Source of the DNA: an uncultured Candidatus Melainabacteria bacterium
GTDB lineage: Bacteria > Cyanobacteriota > Vampirovibrionia > Gastranaerophilales > Gastranaerophilaceae
NCBI GenBank assembly: GCA_934754655.1
Contig: CAKVIC010000013.1
Location: forward strand, 11,718-75,717
DNA: 64,000 nt
Reading direction: 5' to 3'
The notes beneath the pieces are model-generated. The model was given only the letters and a program-made list of their open reading frames with translations. It had not been told where the DNA came from and ran no database searches. This document shows, piece after piece, positions 7,925-17,062 of this stretch (positions are counted from its first letter, which is position 1; each line of letters opens with the position of its first letter). The position numbers were made by a program, and so were the translations under genes.

Positions 7925-9577
7925 CTACTCACTTGGGATAGTAATAATAAACTCGCTTCCTTTTCCAACCAAACTATTTACAACAATTTTTCCTTTATGT
8001 TTTTCAATAATTTTCTGCGAAATTGCAAGCCCTAAACCTGTTCCAACCCCAACTCCCTTTGTCGTATAACCCGCAAAAAAGATTTTTTCAGGTTCTTTTA
8101 TTCCACAGCCGTTATCTTTTATTCTAACAATTAAATTTGAATCGCAAAAATCAGTTTCAATTGTTATCGTGCCCTTATCTTTTATTGCTTGTGTTGCGTT
8201 AACTAAAATATTCATAAATACTTGATTTAACATATTCGGATAACATTTTATTAACGGCAAATCACCATATTTTTTCACAATTTCTATACGATTTTTTGTT
8301 TCGTGTCTGATTAAATCTAGTGTTAAATCAATTTCTTTATTAATATCAGCCTCTTGAAGTTCTGCCTCATCAAGTCGTACAAATTTTCTCAAAGAAACAA
8401 CCAGTCTGTTTATTCGCCCAATCGCCTCTTTATCAATAGAATTCATTTCTGACAAAAGTTCTTTAGTTGTTTCATTTTCTATTTTACCAATTAATTTTGA
8501 TGCAATTTCGTTATTCGATTTTATTGAAGCTAACGGTGTATTAATTTCATGAGCGACACCAGCCACCAATTGACCTAAAGAAGCCATTTTTTCAGAATTT
8601 ATCAATTTTAATTGAGTATCTTGCAATTCTCGCAAAGTTTTCGTTAATTCTTTAACCATGCGTGTATTTTTTTCGTACAATTCAGATTGAATTATTGCAT
8701 TGCCAATTTGTGTTGAAACACCGTCTAGCACTTCTAATAAATCATCCATTTTTGTTTTTTGCCTTGTTAAAAGTACAATCAAACCGAGTTTTTTATTCAA
8801 ATGATAAATCGGAATAACAATTCTTTGCACTAATTCTTTAAACGGTTCAGCCTCAACATATTCTTTCATACAAGAAATTGAAAAAACTTTTGCTTTAGAA
8901 ATCATTTTTTCAGTTTCTTTATCGTAAGTAATTTTTGCACCAACGCTATTTTTTTCTAAAGATTCAGAAATAATATAAGCATTCATATCTTTTGAATAAA
9001 CTGCATAATAAGACTTGAATGACGCAAACAATTGTGACAATTCGCTTAAAGCTAATTTTAGAATTTTAGAAGTATCTACAGAACTTCTTATAATATTTGA
9101 AATATTGTTAAGTAACAATAATTTCATTGCTTGTGATTGTGCATGCTGTTTGATTTTCATCAAATTTTTATTATCTTCTTCCAAAAAATTAATTTTTTTT
9201 TGCAAAGCTAAATTTTTTAATTCTAATTTCGAATAAATAGTTTGCGAAGTCACATCCGTAAAAGTTATGATTAAATAACCACTTTTGCTTGTCGCAGACA
9301 TATCAAAATATGAAATCTCGTTTTTTGCAGATTGATAAGATACATAAGCTGAAAAATCTTCAGGTGATTTTAAAGCTTGTAATATTGGAGAATGCACCTC
9401 GACATCGTTACTGACGAGTGCGCAAACATTGTAATTTAATTTATGCGAAAACTTTTTTAAATTTTCATAATCAGAAAATATTCGTTTAAAAAAATTGTTT
9501 TGAAAAACGACTTCTTCTTTTTTGTTAATCACCAAAACTGCGGTGTTAAACTTGTTAAATAAATCAAATTTCCCCAT
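7925..9577 (-). CDS. soluble sensor histidine kinase (PAS-GAF-HisKA-HATPase)
   Basis: This 550-residue kinase has no membrane segment. It has a PAS-like domain (about 1-120), a coiled coil, a GAF-like domain (about 160-310), a HisKA dimerisation domain with the H-box VAHEINTPL near residue 339, and a HATPase_c domain with N-box NILVNATQAI, G1 DNGCGI and G2 GTGLGLAI. It would autophosphorylate the H-box histidine and pass phosphate to a response regulator that is not in the window. A TATAAT at 9584-9589 (minus strand) lies only 6 bp before the ATG, so the mRNA may be nearly leaderless. The signal is unknown. Confidence 0.9.
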   Translation of the reverse strand: MGKFDLFNKFNTAVLVINKKEEVVFQNNFFKRIFSDYENLKKFSHKLNYNVCALVSNDVEVHSPILQALKSPEDFSAYVSYQSAKNEISYFDMSATSKSGYLIITFTDVTSQTIYSKLELKNLALQKKINFLEEDNKNLMKIKQHAQSQAMKLLLLNNISNIIRSSVDTSKILKLALSELSQLFASFKSYYAVYSKDMNAYIISESLEKNSVGAKITYDKETEKMISKAKVFSISCMKEYVEAEPFKELVQRIVIPIYHLNKKLGLIVLLTRQKTKMDDLLEVLDGVSTQIGNAIIQSELYEKNTRMVKELTKTLRELQDTQLKLINSEKMASLGQLVAGVAHEINTPLASIKSNNEIASKLIGKIENETTKELLSEMNSIDKEAIGRINRLVVSLRKFVRLDEAELQEADINKEIDLTLDLIRHETKNRIEIVKKYGDLPLIKCYPNMLNQVFMNILVNATQAIKDKGTITIETDFCDSNLIVRIKDNGCGIKEPEKIFFAGYTTKGVGVGTGLGLAISQKIIEKHKGKIVVNSLVGKGSEFIITIPSE

Positions 9578-9640
9578 AAATATATTATATTACACACAAA
9601 AAATTATTCACAAGAAATAAACGCAAAAAAATTTGAAAGT

Positions 9641-10495
9641 TTAATAATATAATTCTTGAATAAGCCCAATAATTTTATTTAAGAAATTTTTGTATTTAAT
9701 TCTATCCGCTGCGCCTGAAAGTATTATATCTGCTTTTTCTTTGCAAGGTCTAATATGTATTTGCGCTTTTTGGTTTGCGTTTTCATAAATTATTGGTGCA
9801 GAATCGCCCAATCCACGCTCAGTTGCACGAACAAAAAATCGATGTTTTTTGATATCTTCCGGAATATCAACATAAATTTTGAAATCAAATGCGTCACGAA
9901 TTTTTTCTGTTAATGTAAATAAACCTTCCGAAATAATAACTTTGGAAGGTTTTGCAAATGTATAATTATCATGTCTAATCGCAGTTCCTGACATGTCATA
10001 TTTTGGTAAATAAATAGATTTTCCAGATAATAATTCTTTGATGTGTTTGTTCATTAATTCTAATTCTAAAGCTTCTGGAACATCTAAATCATAATTTTTT
10101 GCAAAAGCAGAAAAACTTCCGGCAGCTTTAACCATTTCTGAACGATCATAATAATAATCGTCAGTGTTAACTCTTGTAATTGCATCATCAATGCCAAATT
10201 CCATCGCGAAAGATTCAATCGTATCTATTAAATCTTTTGTAATAGTTGATTTACCGCTTGCAGTTTCACCTGCAATACCGATTGATGCAGGCATTTTGAT
10301 TTTTCCAGATAAATAACCGGCAATTTTTTTAATAACTAATGGTTGATAACCCAACAAAACGGAATCTTCAGTTTTTAATTCTTTCTCAAAAACATAAGAT
10401 AAATAATGTTCTAATTTATCACAAACGGATATTGGTTTTGTAAAATACTGTGACTCATTGGTTTTTGCTGAAATTGATGTGATATTTTGTATCAT
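9641..10495 (-). CDS. uridine kinase-like P-loop kinase
   Basis: This 284-residue protein has a Walker A motif GETASGKST at about residue 75, a DDYYYDRS motif (the substrate/Mg region of uridine kinase), YDMSGTAI after it, and SEGLFTL in the position of the family EG(I/L) motif. These are hallmarks of the uridine kinase/phosphoribulokinase superfamily, which phosphorylates uridine and cytidine in salvage. An extra 60-residue N-terminal extension and divergence leave the exact substrate open. TGTAAA-type boxes lie at 10575-10590 but do not fit the regulon spacing well. A TATAAT occurs at about 10525. Confidence 0.75.
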   Translation of the reverse strand: MIQNITSISAKTNESQYFTKPISVCDKLEHYLSYVFEKELKTEDSVLLGYQPLVIKKIAGYLSGKIKMPASIGIAGETASGKSTITKDLIDTIESFAMEFGIDDAITRVNTDDYYYDRSEMVKAAGSFSAFAKNYDLDVPEALELELMNKHIKELLSGKSIYLPKYDMSGTAIRHDNYTFAKPSKVIISEGLFTLTEKIRDAFDFKIYVDIPEDIKKHRFFVRATERGLGDSAPIIYENANQKAQIHIRPCKEKADIILSGAADRIKYKNFLNKIIGLIQELYY

Positions 10496-10674
10496 AAATC
10501 CACTTTCTTTTCCTTGATATATTATACATTAATCAAAACAAAAAAAAAGTTTTTTTGCTATTTTTTTAAAATTATTTACAAATGTATACAAAACGAAGAA
10601 TTGAAAAAGTTGAAAAATAATATTTTTCTATAAACTCAAGCAAGAATACGAAAAAGCGAAAATAATATTTTTAT

Positions 10675-11382
10675 TTAAGCATTAATATCAACGGTTTTTG
10701 CTTGTTTATTGCCGACTTCATTTCCTGCAATCATTAACGCTAATGGAATAATGCATCCGATTTTTTGAATAATATTTGAATCTGATATGTAATTTGCAAC
10801 TGCTAACAAATCGTCGACATGCGCTGTAAAATCAGTTGCCTTTACTCCTCGTGCATCAGTTTTGTTGTTAAAAATCAAATTACAAACTTTGTTCATAATA
10901 AAATTAGCAATGTAAACTCCGGCAAAAAAACCGCCAAGCGAAGTTGCCGCTTTTGTAAATTTGCCGGCTTTTTTACACAAATTATCTGCAATTAAATCTA
11001 CACCTAAAATTGGGATAGAAATATTACCAAATTGCATAAGAGCTTCACGCAATTTTGCCTTTTGATTTTCACGGTTTTTATCAATCATAAAACCGCCTAA
11101 TAACCCTCCAACACAAGTACTTGCGCCAATTGAAATAATTTCAGGTGCTTTGTATTTTGTTTTTAAAATATAAGAATTTTTAATATTTTTTAGCATTTTT
11201 GTTGGACTCAAAGAATATTTTTTCTTTTTCGCCATAATTGCTAAACAAGTACCAACGCTTAATGCAGTAGTTGTTGCGACAACAGCTTTCTTGCTAAAAG
11301 AATATTCCTCTTTTTCATCGGTTGGGAATGTGTTATTTGCTAAAAAGCGTGTATTGTTAATATTTATAGGTGTAACTTCCAT
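10675..11382 (-). CDS. membrane protein of unknown function
   Basis: Not recognised. The 235 residues contain a soluble N-terminus (about 30 residues, with RFLANN), then four likely membrane helices: VVATTTALSVGTCLAIMA, IISIGASTCVGGLLGGFMI, a segment around GGFFAGVYIANFIMNKV, and IGCIIPLALMIAG near the C-terminus. Glycine-rich helices suggest tight packing. No signal peptide cleavage site is evident. Probably an inner-membrane protein. The next gene on the strand (11450-11947) lies 67 bp upstream, so the two may be co-transcribed. Confidence 0.6.
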   Translation of the reverse strand: MEVTPININNTRFLANNTFPTDEKEEYSFSKKAVVATTTALSVGTCLAIMAKKKKYSLSPTKMLKNIKNSYILKTKYKAPEIISIGASTCVGGLLGGFMIDKNRENQKAKLREALMQFGNISIPILGVDLIADNLCKKAGKFTKAATSLGGFFAGVYIANFIMNKVCNLIFNNKTDARGVKATDFTAHVDDLLAVANYISDSNIIQKIGCIIPLALMIAGNEVGNKQAKTVDINA

Positions 11383-11449
11383 TTAGTTTTCCAATCTTCA
11401 CCTATTTGAAAACACCTAAATAATTTTTTTTGCTATAAATTTTACAATA

Positions 11450-11947
11450 TTAACAAATTGGTGAATAAAATTTTGAAATTTCTTCAAAATATTTTTCTAA
11501 AGCCTTGTAGCCATTATATATTTCGTCTTTTACTGTTGAATATCTGCTTGCCACAATGAACTTAAGTTCTTTACATCTGATTTGCAACAAAGCGTCTGAA
11601 TCTTTTCTTAATTCTTCATTTGATGAGGCTGACCATTTTTTTAGATAAGATAATTCTTCATTAATTTGTTTAATGGTTGAAAACTCAAGAGTGTTAAAAT
11701 CATATTTTTGCAAAAGTTGTTTTTCGCTTGATGAAATACGACTTTGCACAGCTTGAAAGCGATAAATACGTTTAATAATAACATAGTTATCAGCGATTCT
11801 TCTATGAGAAAGCGGAACAGAACTCTTTGCTAATAATGCTGATGTAGAAAGCGCGGTAAACGCATCTTCTTCTCTTGAAAAAATACTTTCTGCCGGATAA
11901 ACCGTAACAATCTTCTTATCAGTCACGAACTCTACTCCTTTGTTCAT
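11450..11947 (-). CDS. helical cytoplasmic protein, unknown
   Basis: Not recognised. The 165 residues begin with a short strand-rich region (VEFVTDKKIVTVYPAES), then become mostly helical and charged, with a probable coiled coil between residues 65 and 150. There is no signal peptide or membrane segment. GAGG stands 5 nt before the ATG. Tandem TTTACA boxes (11997-12012) lie upstream, though the rest of the regulon promoter pattern is only approximate here. Confidence 0.55.
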   Translation of the reverse strand: MNKGVEFVTDKKIVTVYPAESIFSREEDAFTALSTSALLAKSSVPLSHRRIADNYVIIKRIYRFQAVQSRISSSEKQLLQKYDFNTLEFSTIKQINEELSYLKKWSASSNEELRKDSDALLQIRCKELKFIVASRYSTVKDEIYNGYKALEKYFEEISKFYSPIC

Positions 11948-12069
11948 ATTACCTCACATAAATAATATAACAATAAAAGTTAAAAGTCATTACGAATGTA
12001 AACTTTTGTAAAAATTATCTTAATTAGCGTTATAAAATTTTAAGCATGTGGAATATAGAAAGTATAATC

Positions 12070-12138
12070 TCTTTTCTTTATTTCTCCTCCACTCCTTATC
12101 TAACGAGAGTTAAGCCACAATGACTGTGGTTTTTTTTT
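12070..12138 (+). ncRNA. candidate small RNA with anti-Shine-Dalgarno stretch
   Basis: A plus-strand promoter (TTAAGC 12040-12045, 17 bp, TATAAT 12063-12068) and an intrinsic terminator (AAGCCACA/TGTGGTTT stem at 12112-12132 followed by T run) bracket about 65 nt with no open reading frame. The central part is the unpaired pyrimidine stretch CTCCTCCACTCC at 12084-12095, complementary to ribosome binding sites. This layout recalls cyanobacterial Yfr1, which has an exposed ACUCCUCAC motif, but homology is not shown. It lies in the 224-bp gap between two minus-strand genes. Confidence 0.45.
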
Positions 12139-12171
12139 GCATATTTTTTTAAGTATATTAAACCTAAATTA

Positions 12172-12693
12172 TTAAATAAAAACCAATAAAACGCCTATTA
12201 AAGCTGAAATTAACATATAAACAACCGGATCTTTTTTGGATTTCCAACCTAATGCTAGTAACGCGAAAAAAAGTATTATTGCTTTAATATCGTTTTGATA
12301 AGCTTGTGATAATTCAAAAAATACTGTGACTAATAGTCCGCATCCAATCGGTTTTAGAGTTTTAATAATAGTTTTTGTATAAAAATTTTCGCGGTATTTT
12401 GTAATTATTTTATAAATGATTAAAATTAATATTAAAGATGGCAAAGTTTCTGCAAAAGTAGCAATTAATGAGCCTAAAACTCCGGCAGTGTTTAATCCTG
12501 CAAAAGTTGCAACATTTATTCCAACAGCTCCGGGTGTAAGTGCTGCAACTGCAATCATTTGTCTTAAATCAGCTAGGCTATACCAACCATAGATTTCTGA
12601 AATATGTGTTAAAAAAGGAATTGTTGCATATCCGCCACCGAATGAAAATAAACCAATTTTGAAAAATTCGACAAATAGTTGTAAATAAATCAT
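12172..12693 (-). CDS. chrA: chromate transporter, ChrA C-terminal-type half
   Basis: This 173-residue membrane protein has the CHR-domain signature FKIGLFSFGGGYATIPFL at the N-terminus and LTPGAVGINVATFAGL in the middle, followed by about five helices. Two half-size ChrA proteins form one transporter in many bacteria; this is the downstream half, overlapping the other by 4 bp (ATGA). Chromate export is the named family activity, but the physiological substrate in an anaerobe is uncertain. Confidence 0.88.
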   Translation of the reverse strand: MIYLQLFVEFFKIGLFSFGGGYATIPFLTHISEIYGWYSLADLRQMIAVAALTPGAVGINVATFAGLNTAGVLGSLIATFAETLPSLILILIIYKIITKYRENFYTKTIIKTLKPIGCGLLVTVFFELSQAYQNDIKAIILFFALLALGWKSKKDPVVYMLISALIGVLLVFI

Positions 12694-13244
12694 GCTTTAT
12701 TCTCCCTATTTGTAATTCTTTGAAAAATTACACCTGATACCAGTAATATAATTATTGTTTGAATTGGTGATAAGTTGAATTTCATCATTAATAATATTGT
12801 CAAAACAAACAACGTGTAAAAATAAATATCTTTTTGAGAATTTTGAAAAATTTCCCGTATGTTTGCAATAATAAGCATTACGACTGCAACACCAACACCC
12901 CAAAAAGCTCCTTGAACTACAGAATAAGAGCTTATTTTACCTAAAATTGAACCTATTGAAATAATTATTGTAATTGGAATAACGTTAAGCCCAATCATTG
13001 CAAGTACTGCGCCACGCTTACCCTTGAGATGATTTCCGATAAAAATTGAAGTATTTATTGCAATAATTCCAGGCAAAGTTTGTGCAATAGAATAATAGTT
13101 AATTAAATCTTCTTTTTCTATTAATTTACGTTTCTCATAAAATTCATGCGTTAATATCGGCAAAATTACATAACCGCCACCAAGTAAAACCGCTCCGATT
13201 TTTATAAAAATTAAAAAAAGTTCTAAATACGAAATTTTTTGCAT
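12690..13244 (-). CDS. chrA: chromate transporter, ChrA N-terminal-type half
   Basis: This 184-residue membrane protein carries the matching CHR signature FIKIGAVLLGGGYVILPIL and the AQTLPGIIAINTSIFIG motif, with about five or six helices. It is translationally coupled to the second half at 12172-12693 through a 4-bp overlap and begins 1 bp after the stop of the SDR gene, so the three genes form one operon. The half-size pair should assemble as a heterodimer in the inner membrane. Confidence 0.88.
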   Translation of the reverse strand: MQKISYLELFLIFIKIGAVLLGGGYVILPILTHEFYEKRKLIEKEDLINYYSIAQTLPGIIAINTSIFIGNHLKGKRGAVLAMIGLNVIPITIIISIGSILGKISSYSVVQGAFWGVGVAVVMLIIANIREIFQNSQKDIYFYTLFVLTILLMMKFNLSPIQTIIILLVSGVIFQRITNRENKA

Positions 13245-13245
13245 T

Positions 13246-13953
13246 CTAATATCCTACGCTAAGTCCGGCGCAAAGGTTTATTGATTGTCCTGTCACACCT
13301 TTTGCGTCAGAAGAAATTAAATATTTTATCATACCTGCAATTTCTGACGGAGTTATGAAACGTTTTTGCGGAATACAATCCAAAATCTCTTCTTTTGAAA
13401 AATCACTTTCTTCAATAGATTTTTCGCCTAAATCTGTTTCAACCCAGCCAGGGTTTATTGTGTTTACAGTAATTCCAAATTCTGCTAGTTCAAGCGCTAA
13501 TGCTTTTGCAGCTCCAATTAATCCTGCTTTTGTTGCAGAATACAAACTCGCATTAGCTTCTCCCATAACTCCCGAAATTGAACCAATATTTATGATTCGA
13601 CCAAAATGTTGAGTTTTCATAAATGGTACAGCTTTTGAAATTAAAAACATTGGTATTTCTAAATTTAATTTTATGATTTTTTCAATTGTATCAAACTCTA
13701 CATTCTCAATTGGAGAATATACATAATCTCCGGCGTTATTAATGAGCACATCAATATTATGACTAATTATATATTTTGCTAAAATATCACGCCCTTTATC
13801 CGTCAACAAATCTGCAACACAATAATTTTTATAATTCTTGAGCAATTTCTCATTGCGTGCAGTTGCAAAAACATTTGCATTATCAATTTTTGCCAACTCT
13901 TCACATATAACTTTGCCAATTCCTCTAGAAGCTCCGGTAACTAGAATATTCAT
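13246..13953 (-). CDS. short-chain dehydrogenase/reductase (FabG-like)
   Basis: This 235-residue classical SDR has the Rossmann motif TGASRGIG at residues 6-13, the NNAG motif (LINNAGDY), the catalytic Ser of IGSISG, and the YSATKAG tetrad Tyr and Lys. PGWVETD follows as in FabG-type 3-oxoacyl-ACP reductases. Location upstream of the chrA pair gives no metabolic hint, so the substrate is uncertain; a 3-oxoacyl-ACP reductase is the usual assignment. TATAAT and GGGAG precede the ATG. Confidence 0.82.
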   Translation of the reverse strand: MNILVTGASRGIGKVICEELAKIDNANVFATARNEKLLKNYKNYCVADLLTDKGRDILAKYIISHNIDVLINNAGDYVYSPIENVEFDTIEKIIKLNLEIPMFLISKAVPFMKTQHFGRIINIGSISGVMGEANASLYSATKAGLIGAAKALALELAEFGITVNTINPGWVETDLGEKSIEESDFSKEEILDCIPQKRFITPSEIAGMIKYLISSDAKGVTGQSINLCAGLSVGY

Positions 13954-14050
13954 AAAAAATTCTCCCTGCGTTAATTATAACACAAGGAGAATTATGAAGT
14001 ATGCCAACGCTTAAAAAGGTTGTGAAGAATTTAGAAATTTTCACAAAACT

Positions 14051-14518
14051 TTAGAAATAGTATTGCCGTTGATAAGCGTCGAAGGTTTGCTCTGCTTGCT
14101 GTTGTCCAGGTTGGTTATCTCTAAATACTGCGGAAGCTTCACTTCTAATTCCGGCAAAATAAGTCATAGCCTGTCCATCAATTGCGCTTTGGCTAAGCAA
14201 TTCTATCGCCTTGTTAAAAGCAGCATAGTCCTTTTCATAGTCACCTGTCGCTCTGACACCGATTTGGGCGCATAGACCAGCCCAAGGTGCAACCTTTTCA
14301 CCATTTTGATTAGCGATTTGGTTTTGTACTTGCTCAGAGTACTCCGCAAACATTGCACTATCAAGTTTTTTTAAATCATCAGGTTTGCCTGTTGGAGTAA
14401 TTCGCAACTCTCTAAAAGCATCCTCTAGCTGCTTTGAATTTGACGGTACTCTGCCTAAATATGAGTAAACGTCAGAAAGATTGTAGCTGTATACTCCATT
14501 GACTGTAAAATTTGACAT
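14051..14518 (-). CDS. small helical protein under regulon promoter, unknown
   Basis: Not recognised. The 155 residues start MSNFTVNGVYSYNLSDVYSYLG and are otherwise predicted helical, with Gln-rich C-terminus (PGQQQAEQTF). There is no signal peptide or membrane segment. GAGGT lies shortly before the ATG. Its promoter (14541-14617) has the sigma-28-like core and tandem boxes, so it belongs with the HExxH protein and the 51-residue protein at 32157. A secreted structural or substrate protein is conceivable, but nothing in the sequence proves it. Confidence 0.6.
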   Translation of the reverse strand: MSNFTVNGVYSYNLSDVYSYLGRVPSNSKQLEDAFRELRITPTGKPDDLKKLDSAMFAEYSEQVQNQIANQNGEKVAPWAGLCAQIGVRATGDYEKDYAAFNKAIELLSQSAIDGQAMTYFAGIRSEASAVFRDNQPGQQQAEQTFDAYQRQYYF

Positions 14519-14540
14519 AACATACCTCTAAATGATATAT

Positions 14541-14617
14541 AATATATATCGGCATTTTTTCAAAAAACTTTAGGGATTTTTAAAAAATTGTTACAATTCG
14601 TTACATAAATCTTAACA
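14541..14617 (-). promoter_or_regulatory. regulon promoter with perfect sigma-28-like core
   Basis: On the minus strand TAAAGTTT (14565-14572), 11 bp, GCCGATAT (14546-14553). Upstream boxes TGTAAC (14590-14595) and TGTAAC (14600-14605) at 10-bp pitch, with a further TGTTAA (14612-14617); 16 bp separate the proximal box from the CTAAAG hexamer. The boxes lie in the divergent region shared with the LysM gene and could act on both. Confidence 0.68.
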
Positions 14618-14687
14618 TATTTGCACTAACCCTGTTTTTATGATAAATTCACATTAGTAAGTAGGGTTGTAACTAAAAAGAGGAATT

Positions 14688-15239
14688 ATGAACAGCACAA
14701 CTTTAAGACGTTCAAATATTACAAAAGAAAAAATTGATATGATGGAAGCCTTGTCACGCTACAATCAAAAACATCAAAACGAGGATTTCTATAAAAATCA
14801 AAACAAAACAAAAGAACTTGATATGCTTTGGCAATCTTTTGGTGTAAAACCTCAAAAAACAGAAAAAGCTCCTCAAGTGTATTTTGTAACAGGCGTTGTT
14901 GTTGGTGTTATCGTCACTCTTGCTGTTACCGCCTTTATTAGCATACTTTTAAATTTATCAACTCCAAAAGACGATATAGTTATCCCTAAAAAATCTGCAA
15001 CAGAAACAAGTGGAAGATTTTCATTTATTCCTGCTGATAATCAAAATAAAGGAAATGTTCAAACTGAAAATTCTAACCAGCAATATACAGTTAAAGAGGG
15101 TGATACTTTAGAAAGTATCGTTATTAGATTTTATGGTTCTTTTGATATGAGTAAAGTAAATGCAATTCAAGATGCTAACCAAATGGCAAATCCAAACGCT
15201 TTATCAATTGGTCAAAAGTTGATTATTCCAATGAATTAA
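14688..15239 (+). CDS. membrane-anchored LysM-domain protein
   Basis: The 183-residue protein has a cytoplasmic N-terminus of about 63 residues, one membrane helix (YFVTGVVVGVIVTLAVTAFISILL, described here by position about 66-88), a linker, and a C-terminal LysM domain (QYTVKEGDTLESIVIRFYG ... IGQKLIIP). LysM binds N-acetylglucosamine in peptidoglycan, so this protein probably tethers the inner membrane to the cell wall. Good Shine-Dalgarno GAGGA. It lies 6 bp upstream of radA and is probably co-transcribed with it. Confidence 0.82.
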   Translation: MNSTTLRRSNITKEKIDMMEALSRYNQKHQNEDFYKNQNKTKELDMLWQSFGVKPQKTEKAPQVYFVTGVVVGVIVTLAVTAFISILLNLSTPKDDIVIPKKSATETSGRFSFIPADNQNKGNVQTENSNQQYTVKEGDTLESIVIRFYGSFDMSKVNAIQDANQMANPNALSIGQKLIIPMN

Positions 15240-15245
15240 TAGATT

Positions 15246-16616
15246 ATGGCTAAAGTTAAATCAAAATATGTTTGCCAAAATTGTGGTTATGAATCAGCCG
15301 GTTATTTAGGTCGTTGTCCGGATTGTGGTTCTTGGTCGTCTTTTGTCGAAGAATCAATTAGTGTTGAAAAAAATACATTGCTTGAGGAATTGGTTTTACA
15401 AGATACTTATCCGCCACAAAAACTTTCTGATATTGAATTAAATACAGAAATTAGAACACCAACAAATATTTCAGAATTTGATAGAGTTTTAGGCGGTGGA
15501 ATTGTCAAGGGTTCTTTAGTTTTAATTGCGGGTGATCCGGGAATCGGTAAATCAACAATTTTATTACAAACAAGTGGCGAAATTTGTAAGACTAATAAAA
15601 AAGTTCTTTATATTTCTGCTGAAGAATCTGCAAGTCAAGTAAAATTGAGAGCAGAAAGACTTGGTGTTAAATCTGATAATTTATATATTTATGCACAAAC
15701 CAACTTTGAGTTAATTAAAAAACATATTTTAGATTTAAAGCCGGAATTAGTTATTGTAGACAGTATTCAAGCAATTTACACTTCTAAAATCCAAAGTTCA
15801 GCAGGAAGCGTTTCACAAATCAGAGAATGCTGTAATTCTTTAATGAATATTGCTAAAACTGAAAATGTTTCAATATTTGTAATAGGTCATGTTACAAAAG
15901 AAGGAAATATAGCAGGACCAAAAGTCTTGGAGCACATGGTTGACACGGTTATTCATTTTGAAGGTGATAAATATAAAACTTATCGGATTTTACGTTCAAT
16001 CAAAAACCGTTTTGGTAACACTTCGGAAGTTGGAATTTTTGAGATGTGCTCTGATGGCTTGCGTGAAATAATTAATCCTAACGAAGTTTTTTTGAAAGAA
16101 TATAATCAAACTCAAGCTCCTGGAAGCACGATTATTGTTACGAATGAAGGCACTCGCCCATTGTTGGTTGAAATTCAAGCGCTTGTCGGAACAACACCTT
16201 ATCCATCACCGCGACGTGTTGCAAATGGTTTAGATGTTAGCAGGGTTTTGCAAATTTTAGCAGTTTTAGAAAAACGCGTTGGATTAAATCTTTCTAAACA
16301 AGACGTTTATGTAAATGTTATTGGCGGGATTGAAGTTTCAGAACCGGCAGCTGATTTAGGAATTGCCATGTCTATTATAACTTGTGTAAGAGATGTTATT
16401 TTAGATAATCAAACCGCTTTGGTTGGAGAAATCGGTTTAGCAGGTGAAATCCGTGCAGTAAATAATATCGAAAAGCGTATTAACGAAGCTCACAAGCTTG
16501 GTTTTAAAAAAATAATTATCCCAGATTCTAACGAAATTCAAGAGAAATTTGACGGAATTGAAATTATTAAAGTAAAGCGAATAATTGATGCTTTAGGAAA
16601 AATCAATAAAAAATAA
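15246..16616 (+). CDS. radA: DNA repair protein RadA
   Basis: This 456-residue RecA-like branch-migration ATPase acts in homologous recombination. It has the N-terminal C4 zinc finger (CQNCGYESAGYLGRCPDCG), Walker A GDPGIGKST near residue 98, the RadA-specific KNRFGNTSEVGIFEM motif near residue 250, and a C-terminal Lon-protease-like domain with ADLGIAM. The length is standard. Its stop overlaps the start of lrgA (TAATG), so it heads a radA-lrgA-lrgB transcript. Confidence 0.96.
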   Translation: MAKVKSKYVCQNCGYESAGYLGRCPDCGSWSSFVEESISVEKNTLLEELVLQDTYPPQKLSDIELNTEIRTPTNISEFDRVLGGGIVKGSLVLIAGDPGIGKSTILLQTSGEICKTNKKVLYISAEESASQVKLRAERLGVKSDNLYIYAQTNFELIKKHILDLKPELVIVDSIQAIYTSKIQSSAGSVSQIRECCNSLMNIAKTENVSIFVIGHVTKEGNIAGPKVLEHMVDTVIHFEGDKYKTYRILRSIKNRFGNTSEVGIFEMCSDGLREIINPNEVFLKEYNQTQAPGSTIIVTNEGTRPLLVEIQALVGTTPYPSPRRVANGLDVSRVLQILAVLEKRVGLNLSKQDVYVNVIGGIEVSEPAADLGIAMSIITCVRDVILDNQTALVGEIGLAGEIRAVNNIEKRINEAHKLGFKKIIIPDSNEIQEKFDGIEIIKVKRIIDALGKINKK

Positions 16617-17062
16617 TGAAAGATTGGCGAAAAAAAAATTTTATAAATATTTATGAGATTAGCCGCGGATTTTTAATCCTTATGGCTTTGTATTTTTTTG
16701 CAGATTTGATACTAAAATTATTTAAAATAACTTTTCCGCCTGCAATTTTAGGATTAATTTTTCTTTTTATCGGATTAAATTTTAAAATAATAAAAGAAAA
16801 TTGGATTGATAAAACTGCAAATTTTTTGTTAAAAAATATGGCATTATTTTTCGTTCCTTTTATCGTAGGGGTTGTTGTTTATAAATCGATATTGCTTAAA
16901 ATTTGGTTGCCATTATTAATTATTGTTTTTGGAGTAACGGCTATAACTATTATTGTAACTGGGCTTTATGTCGAATATGGCATAAAATTCCTTCGTATGC
17001 ATAAAATGTTTAAGTCAGGTATCACTCATCAATTTGGTAATTATGAGGTGAAAAATGACTAA
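16616..17062 (+). CDS. lrgA: LrgA/CidA family holin-like membrane protein
   Basis: This 148-residue protein has four membrane helices and the CidA/LrgA core FPPAILGLIFLFIGL, with KTANFLLKNMALFFVPFIVGV following. Together with LrgB it forms the antiholin-like or solute-transport system linked in other bacteria to murein hydrolase control and export of fermentation products. It is coupled to radA and overlaps lrgB by 8 bp. Confidence 0.87.
   Translation: MKDWRKKNFINIYEISRGFLILMALYFFADLILKLFKITFPPAILGLIFLFIGLNFKIIKENWIDKTANFLLKNMALFFVPFIVGVVVYKSILLKIWLPLLIIVFGVTAITIIVTGLYVEYGIKFLRMHKMFKSGITHQFGNYEVKND

Noticed and set aside
10575..10590. Tandem TGTAWA boxes upstream of the uridine-kinase-like gene as another regulon member
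   Set aside because: Box pitch fits, but the -10 is about 8 bp too far from the -35-like hexamer; left out of the count of ten.
11997..12012. Tandem boxes between 11450-11947 and the small RNA as a regulon promoter
   Set aside because: No -35/-10 pair at the standard distances in either direction; only the boxes are convincing.
13958..13993. Inverted repeat AATTCTCC/GGAGAATT around the SDR start as a riboswitch-like stem
   Set aside because: The upstream arm lies before the -10 TATAAT and would not be in the transcript.
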